64,000 nucleotides of DNA, from assembly GCA_963817885.1 (NCBI GenBank), contig CAWFQE010000002.1, positions 930,001 to 994,000 on the forward strand, given 5' to 3'. This DNA is from CAVOHU01 sp963817885. Lineage in GTDB: Bacteria; Acidobacteriota; Vicinamibacteria; Vicinamibacterales; JAKQTR01. The notes below the pieces were generated by a model that did no database searches, was not told the origin of the DNA, and saw nothing but the letters and a program-made list of their open reading frames with translations. Shown here piece by piece: positions 46,851 to 55,215 of the stretch (position 1 is its first letter; each line of letters opens with the position of its first letter). Position numbers and translations under genes: made by a program.

Positions 46851-48704
46851 CTACTTCGATGTCGGACTGAGGCGTTTGAGATCGGCGAACCAGTTCCGGA
46901 CCAGGTTCAGTTCAGTCACGGCCACGGGGGGCGTCGCGGCCTGTGCCGCTTTGATGAGAAAGCGTTTGCCGTCGGGCGAAATGTCGTAGTTCCGGACCAT
47001 CTGTGTGCCGGCGGCCTTGAACTGGAACAGCGGCGAGGGGGCACCGGCCGTCAGGTTTTCTCCAGGAACGACGTCCACCTTCATCAAAGTCTTCACCGCA
47101 ATGTCCCAGAAAAAGAGCTCGCGCCCGCCCGGTGCCCACACCGGGGACACTCCGCCATCGCTCGAAATCGGCAGGGTCTTCTTGCCGTCCGGGAACGACC
47201 GGAGGTAGACCTCGCTTCGCCCCGATTCATCCGAGACGTAGGCTATCCACCTGGCGTCAGGCGAGAATTCCGGGAAGCGCTCGACCGCCTTCGTGGCGAC
47301 AAATGGGGTGACTTTCCCGGTCGAAGTGTCCAGCACCGCGATGTCCAGGCCGGTGCCGGGGTGCGATTCGAGCAACGCCGCGAACTTGCCATCCCGCGTC
47401 ATGCAGGTCACGCGTTGATCGAACTCGCTGCGGGTCAGCTGCTCCATTTTCCCGCTGCCGTCCGCCGCTACGGACCAGACGTTCGGCAGGCCCGTTCTCC
47501 ACCACGAGAACACCACCCGTTTCCCTCCAGGCGCCCAGGAGGGAGAGATGATCCAGCCCTGCCCCTCCGGCGTCAGGCTGGTCACCTCATTCTTCTGGAT
47601 GTCGTAGAGCTCGAGGCTGCGGCTCAGGCTGGTGGCGAACACCAGCCGTGAGCCATCTGGCGACACTCGGGCCGACATGACGCTTCGTCCGAACGCCGAC
47701 CATGGCTCGGCTTTGCCGCTACGGTCGACCCAGTACAGCGGATTCATGACGAACGGACCGATACCTCCGGGCGCCCAGATCAAGGTTCCGGTTTCGGACA
47801 CCGTGTACTGCCCGGCGCCGGAAACCATGTCCGCCACCCCCGCTCCGTTGAGGGACTGCATGAGCCCTGGAATCACAACGACTGCGGGGCCGGTTGTCTG
47901 CAGCCTCGCCAGGTCGAAGGGCGCCGCCATCAGGGCGCCCCGGCGCACGAAGACGAGGTGCCCCGTCGGCACGTACCGTGCGTCGGCCCCGTCCTCAACC
48001 AGCACCTTTCGCTGGCCTGTCTCGAGCGACAACCACTCGGTCCTGGTCTCTCGACCCATGGTCGAGAACATCGATGTGAAGAGCAGGGCCTTCCCACCCG
48101 GAAGCATGTGCGGCAGCCTGTGCGTGGCCTCTTTGGTGACATCGGGGGTCGTCAACTCCGTCGGCGTCCCGCCGCCAGCCGGCACGAACCAGAGGCCAAA
48201 GGACCTGCCCCCTCCCTGGCCGAAGATGATTCGCCCGTCCGGCGCCCACGCGAGGCCGAACGGACGAGCCTTGAGATCGGCAACGTCCTCGGGCGCTCCG
48301 CCCTTGAGCGCCACCTTGTGCAGCTTCTGATTGCCCCAGTACACAATCCACTGCCCGTCGGGAGAGAAGGCCGGCATGCATCCGCCTTCGGTGCCAGGAT
48401 AGACGGTGGCCTCCGCGCCGCCCACGGATTGCCTGTAGATCATCGCCTTCGGCATCGTCCCGTCCGGGCTCGCGCTGAAGACGATCGAGGTGCCGTCTGG
48501 CGAGAGGGTGACCTCGGTCCGCATCTGGCCGCCTGGCCCCCTGTTCAACTGCCAGCCGGCCGGCATGCGGACGATCTCGGGAGCGGGAGATGCGGAACTC
48601 GCCACGCCTATGCCGAGCATTGGGCCGCCGGCCAGGCGGGAGGCACCCAACACGGAGATAGCGAGCACGGCCACGACGGTGGCAAGAAGACGGCGACGCA
48701 GCAT
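46851..48704 (-). CDS. Membrane-anchored or secreted TolB-like beta-propeller without a kinase domain
   Basis: 617 aa from the ATG at 48704 with GGAGGAGG at good spacing. The N-terminus is a signal or anchor (MLRRRLLATVVAVLAISVLGASRLAGG). The rest is a series of propeller blades (LSPDGTSIVFSAS, FSPDGQWIVYWG, VSPDGSRLVFATS, FSPDARWIAYVSDE). Layout and C-terminus match the sensor half of the kinases nearby, but no kinase is present, and ATG choice leaves no room for one. It may be a receptor subunit for the adjacent kinase, or a decoy of it. Confidence 0.8.
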   Translation of the reverse strand: MLRRRLLATVVAVLAISVLGASRLAGGPMLGIGVASSASPAPEIVRMPAGWQLNRGPGGQMRTEVTLSPDGTSIVFSASPDGTMPKAMIYRQSVGGAEATVYPGTEGGCMPAFSPDGQWIVYWGNQKLHKVALKGGAPEDVADLKARPFGLAWAPDGRIIFGQGGGRSFGLWFVPAGGGTPTELTTPDVTKEATHRLPHMLPGGKALLFTSMFSTMGRETRTEWLSLETGQRKVLVEDGADARYVPTGHLVFVRRGALMAAPFDLARLQTTGPAVVVIPGLMQSLNGAGVADMVSGAGQYTVSETGTLIWAPGGIGPFVMNPLYWVDRSGKAEPWSAFGRSVMSARVSPDGSRLVFATSLSRSLELYDIQKNEVTSLTPEGQGWIISPSWAPGGKRVVFSWWRTGLPNVWSVAADGSGKMEQLTRSEFDQRVTCMTRDGKFAALLESHPGTGLDIAVLDTSTGKVTPFVATKAVERFPEFSPDARWIAYVSDESGRSEVYLRSFPDGKKTLPISSDGGVSPVWAPGGRELFFWDIAVKTLMKVDVVPGENLTAGAPSPLFQFKAAGTQMVRNYDISPDGKRFLIKAAQAATPPVAVTELNLVRNWFADLKRLSPTSK

Positions 48705-48780
48705 ATGAACAGCCTCCTCCCGGAACTTTGGAATCAGCGGATTCTGCTGGCGCAATGAGACCTGAGAGGCCTCCTCCTGG

Positions 48781-50525
48781 TCATCGAGGCGCGGGGGAAC
48801 ACCCGATACAAGCCCGAAGCGAGGCCGCCGAAGACCGCCCTGCACGGGCGCAGCGTCTGGCCCGATGGGGCACTCTTGTGTGCGGAGGCGACGATTCTAT
48901 GCCGCTCGCCCCGGAGTTCACAAGCGACGATTTTCGGGGTTGTTGGACGGTTGATGGAAGGCGGAATGGTCGTGTGCGGCGGGCACGCGATCCTGTGGCT
49001 GCACGACGTGGCGGGAGGTGCCGGCGTGTCCGATAGCGCCCGACTGACGAGAGAACAGTCAGCGGTGACCAGTACATCGCGCCGATGATCAGGGATGCGA
49101 CGATGGCGCCGGAGGCAAGGCGGGTGGCGCGGAAGGCGAGGCCGGCGGCGTCCTTGTGCCGCCAGAGCACGACTGCCGCGATGGCGACTCCCCACGCGGC
49201 CCCGGCAATCGCCATTGTGCCGACGCCCGGAACGACACCGGCGGCGTATATGCCCGCGCTGATGAGCAGCGGGACTGCGGCCGCGCCCATGCCTCGGCCA
49301 AGCGCGCGCACCGATCGGCGCCACCACGCACGACGGCGCGGCGGCGGATTCGAACCGGCGGGCCCGCGGGCCCGCAGGCCAAACAGGGCCCAGAGCAGGG
49401 CGACGCCGAGACCTGCGACGACCAGCGCACGCCCGAACTGCCAGACCGCGGCCGCGTAGTACGCGCCCTTCAGCACGAGCACGATGTAGTTCTTCATGAA
49501 CGTCGAGTCAGACTGTCGCTCCGGAGTCTTCTTCATCCGCTCTTCCATCCGGGCGCGCATCGCGCGGAACTGCTCGACCAGGCCGGTCGTCATGCCGGGC
49601 ACGCGCGACAGGCCGTCGACGCTTGCGAAGAACCCCCGTTCATCCCGGTCGCGCACGATCGCCGAAGCCAGCGCGGGGGACACGCCGGAGACCGAGCGCA
49701 GGTCGACCTCATCCGCCGCGTTCAAGTCGAAGGTCCACGAGTTGGGCACGGCGAAGTATCGAAACAGCCCCATGCCGAATTCCGTGCCCGGCGCGACCAG
49801 CCACAGCGCGGGCCCGATGTTGCCGTCGATCCGTGCCTGCCCCGCGAGCAGGCGCTCGCGTATACCCGCGAGGAACCGGGGCTCGGCATGACGCACCGAC
49901 GCGTCCCGTTCGACCGTCACGCCGCGCGTGACGCTCAGATAGACGCCGTAGACCGCAGCAGCTTCGTCCGGAAAGCGCGTCGCGTACCCGCGAACCAGTT
50001 CGATGGCCGGCCACTCGCCCCACGCGAACTGCCGATGGAGCACGTCGAAGAGCTTGAGGTAGACGTTCTCGGCGGGCGGGATGAGCGCCCTGAGGTCGGC
50101 CTCGGTCGCCGGAGGAACTTCGCCCGGCAGCAGGAACGGCTCATAGAAGGCAGGCTCCCGGTAGGTTTCCCTGAGCCCGACGTCGCTGGCGAGCCGAAAG
50201 AACAGCGCCGAAACGACGCCTTCGCTGGCCATCATCTCCGGGCCGTTCTTGAGCGGTCCGTCGGAGGGCGGCGGCATCACGTCGCGATACATGCGGCCTT
50301 CGCGGGCCGGCCGTCGCCCGTCGAGGAACGACGCGGGCAGCGCGACCCGGTGTATGAAGAGATTGCGGCGGACAGCATCGTCACGGAGGCGCTGCTCGGG
50401 CGTGCCATGCCACCAGAGGAACCGGAAGTTCGCCGGGCAGATCCAGCATCCGTCGGTCTCTTCCCGGGCAAACCGGCTGTACCAGGTACCGTTCGGAGCT
50501 GGGGGCGGGATCGGCGCGATGCGCC
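48781..50525 (-). CDS. C-terminal part of a membrane HELGH protein: HhH motif and hydrophobic tail
   Basis: Coding sense is good from APIPPPAPNGTWYSRFAREE on. A helix-hairpin-helix-like LNAADEVDLRSVSGVSPALASAIV with a second GLSRVPG half lies mid-way, followed by four hydrophobic segments (AAAVWQFGRALVVAGLGVALLW, AAVPLLISAGIYAAG and two more). The last ~90 residues, after YWSPLTVL, are Arg/Ser/Pro-rich and probably not real; a further frame change there is possible. The part before the join overlaps the N-terminal segment in another frame. Confidence 0.55.
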
Positions 50526-51265
50526 TGCCATGGCGCATCACGATAGTGATCGAGCGCCATCGGCTGGAAATGCTCACCCCAGCCTTCCGTGAACGCGTTC
50601 CATCCGTCGGTCTTGACGGTCACGAAGTGAACGGCGGTCGTTGCCTTCCCGGTTGGCGGCCCGGCAAGGGAAGCCATCATGAGGTGGCCGAGCTCGTGCG
50701 CGTAGATGGCCTCGAGACCGCCGATGTTGCCAGGCTGCAGGTCGCGCTCACCGACCACCGTGTCGACAAACTGCACGCCCTCCTTGCGCTCCAGCGTGCC
50801 ATCGGGCTTCTCGAGCCAGAAGCTCTCGACAGGAAACCCGCCCTGGCGATCGGAGAGAAACAGGCATGCCGGTTCGGCGAGCGCCGCGCGCCGCGCCTGG
50901 GGCAGGGCCGGATCTCGCAGCAGGTACGCCCGCGCGCGCTGGTTCAAACGCAGGACCATCTGGCCGTAACCGGCTGGATCACCCAGGATGCGCGCCGTAT
51001 CGGCTGCGATCGGATCACGCCCGGGAGTGGCGGGCACCAGGACATCTTCGTCGCTCTTGTCGGGAGCCGGCTTGGCGCTTCGGCGCAGCAGCACGATGGG
51101 AACGATGGCTGCCGGGCGTGAGGTCCGCGCGTCAGCGGTGACCGCCGCCTTGGGCTGCTGAGCGGGGGCGGTCTGCGCCTGGAGGGGAGCAACTGGCAGA
51201 AGAACAGTCGCGAGAATCGCGAGCTGAATTCGCGAAATCGTGATGAACGAGAGGTATTCGTGCAT
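50515..51265 (-). CDS. N-terminal part of a secreted/membrane HELGH metalloprotease-like protein, frameshifted
   Basis: ATG at 51265 with a signal peptide (QLAILATVLLPVAPLQAQ). IYAHELGHLMMASL is an HExxH zinc site (here HELGH), and ALTEGWGEHFQ-like FTEGWGEHFQPMALDH supplies the downstream glutamate ligand of a gluzincin-like pattern. The frame breaks near 50510-50525, after DAPWQAHR, and related coding goes on in the 48781 frame. I do not recognise the family; the combination of HExxH, HhH and C-terminal membrane helices is unusual. Confidence 0.6.
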
Positions 51266-51333
51266 GCATGAGACCTAGACGGATGGCAGGCCCGGCGTGT
51301 TCCACGGATGTGACGGGCCGACCCTCGAGCGCG

Positions 51334-51642
51334 TCAGGCTCCGCTGTCGAGTTTCTCGTGCACGCTTCTGACCTTGTCGTCCAGCGTCTGGATGCGGTCG
51401 GTGCGCGTGCCGAGCTTGATCACCGTCGAGATGCGCGGGGCGCCCATCTGGTGAACGACCTCGTGGCAGCGCTTCACCGCGGCGAACACGGCGTCCCACT
51501 CGCCTTCGATGTTGGTGCCATAGGCGTGCAACCGGGTCGTGAGGCCGGCCTCGGCGAGCACCTTCTCGCACGCCGCGATGTACTTCGACAGCGACACGCC
51601 CACCCCGATGGGCACGATGGTCAGATCAGCAAGGACGTTCAT
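51334..51642 (-). CDS. MTH1187/YkoF-type thiamine-binding small protein
   Basis: 102 aa. MNVLADLTIVPIGVGVSLSK followed by LHAYGTNIEGEWDAVFAAVKRCHEVV fits the MTH1187 (DUF77) ferredoxin-like fold; family members bind thiamine or its precursors. Length and strand order are standard. It is an isolated single gene here, 91 bases before the heptamer tract. Confidence 0.8.
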   Translation of the reverse strand: MNVLADLTIVPIGVGVSLSKYIAACEKVLAEAGLTTRLHAYGTNIEGEWDAVFAAVKRCHEVVHQMGAPRISTVIKLGTRTDRIQTLDDKVRSVHEKLDSGA

Positions 51643-51671
51643 GGCATGCCTCGGTTCAACGGATCGGCTTC

Positions 51672-51726
51672 CAGCCTCAGGCCTCAGGCCTCAAGCCCTA
51701 AGCCTCAAGCCTCGAGCCTCGAGCCA
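51672..51726. repeat. CCTCAAG/CCTCAGG heptamer tract
   Basis: CAGCCTCAGGCCTCAGGCC, then TCAAGCCCTAAGCCTCAAG and CCTCGAGCCTCGAGCC: seven-base units with frequent single-base variation, lying in the gap between two minus-strand genes. Same family as the tracts near 17930 and 31262. Confidence 0.65.
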
Positions 51727-51738
51727 AGCTATATCGCG

Positions 51739-52500
51739 CTATTCCGCCAGCACGATCCAGACGTCGGACCGTTCGTTCCACGGCCCCCCGGCGTAGTCGC
51801 CCTGCACAGCCTTGACGCGGAACCCCGCCCGCTCGAGCCGCCGCGACATCTCCGCGATCGACAAGGTGCGGAAGGCCAGCGAGAACCGGTGCACCGTGGC
51901 CGTCGGCCCTCGTTGTTCTGTAAACTCCTGGTCGAAGATCGTGAGGCGCTGCGACGAGTCCTGGCGCACCGACTCGACCAGCGTGATCGAGGTCTGGCCG
52001 GCCCCGCGCCGGCCGCGCAGCTTCAGCCGCTTCCGGTATTCCGGCCACGCAGGCAGATCGGCCACCAGGTCCATGCCGAACGTCCCGCCCGGCGCCAGCA
52101 CGCGACGCACGGACTTCAACGTCGCCTCGACGACCTCGTCGTCGAGCAGCGATTGCAGGATGCCGTATGGCGCCATCACGAGATCGAAACGGCGGTCGGG
52201 AAACGGCAGCGCCGTGATGTCGCCACGGACGAGATGGAGGCGACCGGCGAGCTTCGATCGCCGAAGCCGCGTCCGCGCCCGCGCCAGCATCGCCGACGAC
52301 CGGTCGATGCCGACGACCTCGGCGCCGTCCTTCGCCACCGGCAGCGACACGCGCCCGGTCCCGCACCCCAGTTCCAGGATCGGACCGCCTGTCCCGCGTG
52401 CGATCCCCTGCCAGAACATGACGTCGCGCCGCCCCATCGTCTGGGCGTTCTCCCAGTCGTAGAATCGCGCGTAGTCGTCCCAGCCCTGCCAGCCCTTCAT
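51739..52500 (-). CDS. Class I SAM-dependent methyltransferase
   Basis: 253 aa from the ATG at 52500 (GAGGTG six bases upstream). Motif I is ILELGCGTGRVSLPV, with VVGIDRSSAMLARAR after it and FDLVMAPYGILQSL as the later acidic strand. Residues from ~140 include an SAM-fold edge and a beta-rich C-terminal piece. Substrate not assignable; small-molecule methyltransferases of this size are common. It is 86 bases upstream of the near-palindromic repeat. Confidence 0.85.
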   Translation of the reverse strand: MKGWQGWDDYARFYDWENAQTMGRRDVMFWQGIARGTGGPILELGCGTGRVSLPVAKDGAEVVGIDRSSAMLARARTRLRRSKLAGRLHLVRGDITALPFPDRRFDLVMAPYGILQSLLDDEVVEATLKSVRRVLAPGGTFGMDLVADLPAWPEYRKRLKLRGRRGAGQTSITLVESVRQDSSQRLTIFDQEFTEQRGPTATVHRFSLAFRTLSIAEMSRRLERAGFRVKAVQGDYAGGPWNERSDVWIVLAE

Positions 52501-52585
52501 CGACGACACCTCGCGGCGAACCGTGCGGATGCCGGCACAAGACGCGTGCCGAACGGCCGGCATCGCTCGGATTGCCTCATTGGCT

Positions 52586-52750
52586 TAGCAGCCCGTGGTG
52601 AAAGCCCGTCTGCATTCAACCGGCGCTGCATCCCGCCTCGCTGCGTTGCTCAATGCTCAAATATTCCCCGATATTCTCGCGTTTCGCGCCTTGCGATCCG
52701 GGCGCATCACCGGTTTCGGTGCGACGACGTACTTTCACCACGGGCTGCTA
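52586..52750. repeat. Near-palindromic dispersed element, copy B
   Basis: 165 bases bounded by perfect 19-bp inverted ends (TAGCAGCCCGTGGTGAAAG at 52586-52604; inverse at 52732-52750). The last three bases supply the TAG stop codon of the 52748 gene. Compared with copy A, the end sequence differs at two positions in both arms at once, and an inner stem changed G-C to A-T at both sides. Confidence 0.8.
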
Positions 52751-53902
52751 CTGCGCACTGGCGAGGAGCGCGGGCTCGTGCCGCATGGCGTCGAGGACCG
52801 CCGCCACATCGTCGGGTGTGTTGTAGGCGTGGAATGACACGCGCAGCCCGTCGCCGCGCGCCGACGCGAGCACGCCGCGTGCTTCGAGGCGCCGGACCAG
52901 CTCGGCCCCGTCGTGGCTGCGCACCACGCACAAGGGGCCGCGCCGGACCGGATCGACCGGCGTGAGCACGTCCCAGCCTTCGTGGCGCGCACCGTCGATG
53001 AAGGCCGTGCAGAGCGACTCGATGCGGCCCTCGACCCGTTCGGCGCCCACCTGGGCCAGCAGATCCAGCCCGCCCAGCGCGCCATACGCATTCGGGACCG
53101 TGGGCGTACCCACCTCGAGGCGCCTGGCGTCGGCGGCCCAATCGAGCGGAGACGCCTGGTACGCAAAGGGATTCACACGCCCGAACCAACCCGTGACGGT
53201 CGGCGCCAGCAGGCCGGCCAGGCCCTGGCGCACATAGAGGAACGCGACGCCGGCAGGTCCGATCAGGTATTTCAAGGCGCCTGTCACCATGAAATCCACG
53301 CCGAGCGCGTGCAGGTCGAGCGGCGAGGTCCCAGTGTGCTGGTAGTCGTCGAGGAACAGGTAGGCCCCGCGTTCGTGGCAGATGCGCACCAGCCCGGCGA
53401 TGTCGAGGCGGTGGCCGTTCCTGAAGCAGACGTGGGTGGCGGGCACGATCAGCGTGCGCTCGTCGATCGCCTTCTCGTAGTTCGCGATCGGGAGATCGCG
53501 GAGGTCGGACTCGACCCACGTGATCTCGGCGCCCCGGCGCTGCTGGGCCAGCCACACGTGCGCCATGGTCGGAAACTCGAAGGCCCCGATCGCGACCCGG
53601 TTGCGCCCGGAGTCGAAGGCCAGCGCGGTGGCGACGCTGCTGATGCCCGCCGAGGCGCTGGGCACAATGGCAATCTCGCCCGGATCGGCGCCGACCGACC
53701 GCGCGAAGGCCTCCCGCAGCGCTTCCACCTTCCCGACCCAGGTGTCCCAGGGCGAGCCCCGGTCGTGCCAGGATTCCAGGAATTGCTGCAAGGCGTGCTC
53801 GACATCCAGCGACAACGCCCCCTGCGAGCAGGAGTTGACATAGATGCGCCGGGACAGCAGCGGAAACCTGCCCCGGAATGCGTCCAGGCTCAATGTGCTC
53901 AT
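52748..53902 (-). CDS. Class V aminotransferase-fold PLP enzyme (kynureninase/desulfurase-like), copy 1
   Basis: 384 aa from the ATG at 53902. The PLP fold is clear: FLDDYQHTG (Asp for the pyridine N and a following His), and the Schiff-base lysine in VTGALKYLIGPAG. The opening FPLLSRRIYVNSCSQGALS corresponds to the substrate-binding start of this fold. It is about 35% similar by eye to the divergently transcribed 54019 gene. Possible roles: desulfurase, kynureninase or an amino acid lyase. The stop codon TAG lies in the terminus of repeat copy B. Confidence 0.8.
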   Translation of the reverse strand: MSTLSLDAFRGRFPLLSRRIYVNSCSQGALSLDVEHALQQFLESWHDRGSPWDTWVGKVEALREAFARSVGADPGEIAIVPSASAGISSVATALAFDSGRNRVAIGAFEFPTMAHVWLAQQRRGAEITWVESDLRDLPIANYEKAIDERTLIVPATHVCFRNGHRLDIAGLVRICHERGAYLFLDDYQHTGTSPLDLHALGVDFMVTGALKYLIGPAGVAFLYVRQGLAGLLAPTVTGWFGRVNPFAYQASPLDWAADARRLEVGTPTVPNAYGALGGLDLLAQVGAERVEGRIESLCTAFIDGARHEGWDVLTPVDPVRRGPLCVVRSHDGAELVRRLEARGVLASARGDGLRVSFHAYNTPDDVAAVLDAMRHEPALLASAQ

Positions 53903-54018
53903 CGGGTCCAAATGATACACTGACGACCGGATTACACGCACGGCTGGCAAGGCTCGGACGCCATCAAGGCCCGGCCCAAACGGGGCCCGATCGGCTGTTC
54001 CCGTCCGGATGGTGTGGC

Positions 54019-55215
54019 ATGGAGACGTTCGACGATCTCGATCGTTGGCGGGCAGAGTTCCCGATCCTGTCGCGATCGGTCTACATGATCAGCAACTCGC
54101 TTGGCGCGATGCCGCTCGGAGCGGCGCGCTCGCTGGCCGAATACGCGGAGACCTGGGCCACGCGCGGCGTACGCGCGTGGGAGGAGCGGTGGTGGGAGCT
54201 CGCTGCCGAGCTCGGCGACCGGGTGGGGAGCATCATCGGCGCACCTGCGGGCTCGGTCAGCATGCACGAGAACGTCACGACGGCCGAGGCCGTGGCCCTC
54301 TCCTGCCTGCGCCCGGAGGGCAGGAGAAAGACGATCGTCTGCACGGCCATGGATTTTCCCTCCATGGTCTACCTCTACCGCGCTCAGCAGGATCTGGGCT
54401 TCGACGTGAAGATCGTTGAGGGGCTCGACGACCTGTCCGTTCCGGGCGAGCGTCTTGCCGCCGAGATCGATGACACGACGCTGGCGGTCGCCTTTTCGCA
54501 CGTGCTCTTCCGCAGTTCGTACATCGTCGACCCGCGGCCGGTCGTCCAGTGCGCCCGCGAGGCGGGCGCGGTCGTGATCCTCGACGGCTACCAGTCGGCG
54601 GGCATCGTGCCGGTGGACGTCACCGCGCTCGGCGTCGACTTCTTCGTCGGCGGCTGCCTCAAGTGGCTGTGCGGCGGTCCCGGCAACGCGTTCCTGTACG
54701 CGTCGCCCTCCATCAGGCAGCGCATGCGCCCGCGGCTCACGGGCTGGGTCGCGCACCGGCATCCCTTCGCGTTCGATCTCGACGATGGCGAGGTGCGTGG
54801 AGACGGAATGGGCATGATGAACGGGACGCCGTCCATTCCCGCGTACTACGCTGCGATCCCGGGGCTCGAGATCATCGCGACGATCGGCGTCGACCGGATT
54901 CGGGCGAAATCGAAGGCCATGACCGCGCGGCTGCTGGAGCTGGTGGATCAGTACGGCTTCCGCACCGTTGCATCGCGCGATCCCGAGCGGCTGGCCGGCA
55001 CCGTGGCCGTCGACGTGCCGGACGCCGTGCACGTCGCCCGGGCGCTCAAGGCGCGCGACTTCGTGATCGACTACCGCCCGGGCGTCGGCATCCGCATCTC
55101 TCCGCACTTCTACAACCGGCTGGACGAGATCGATGCCGTGATGGCGGAGCTCTCTCGCATCTCGCGCGAGCGGGATTACGACGCCGGCGCGCCCGTCCGC
55201 TCGGTGGTGACATGA
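54019..55215 (+). CDS. Class V aminotransferase-fold PLP enzyme (kynureninase-like), copy 2
   Basis: 398 aa from the ATG at 54019. Residues include FPILSRSVYMISNSLGAMP at the start, MDFPSMVYLY, ILDGYQSAGIVPVDV (PLP Asp), and the lysine in GGCLKWLCGGPGNAFLY, and a C-terminal IDYRPGVGIRISPHFYN that fits kynureninases. It begins 116 bases from the start of copy 1 and faces away from it, so the two probably share a divergent promoter region. It overlaps the permease start (ATGA), so it and the permease form an operon. Confidence 0.85.
   Translation: METFDDLDRWRAEFPILSRSVYMISNSLGAMPLGAARSLAEYAETWATRGVRAWEERWWELAAELGDRVGSIIGAPAGSVSMHENVTTAEAVALSCLRPEGRRKTIVCTAMDFPSMVYLYRAQQDLGFDVKIVEGLDDLSVPGERLAAEIDDTTLAVAFSHVLFRSSYIVDPRPVVQCAREAGAVVILDGYQSAGIVPVDVTALGVDFFVGGCLKWLCGGPGNAFLYASPSIRQRMRPRLTGWVAHRHPFAFDLDDGEVRGDGMGMMNGTPSIPAYYAAIPGLEIIATIGVDRIRAKSKAMTARLLELVDQYGFRTVASRDPERLAGTVAVDVPDAVHVARALKARDFVIDYRPGVGIRISPHFYNRLDEIDAVMAELSRISRERDYDAGAPVRSVVT

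Noticed and set aside
51739..52750. Insertion sequence with transposase near repeat copy B
   Set aside because: No transposase-type DDE or HUH protein is visible at either copy; the elements are short and non-coding.
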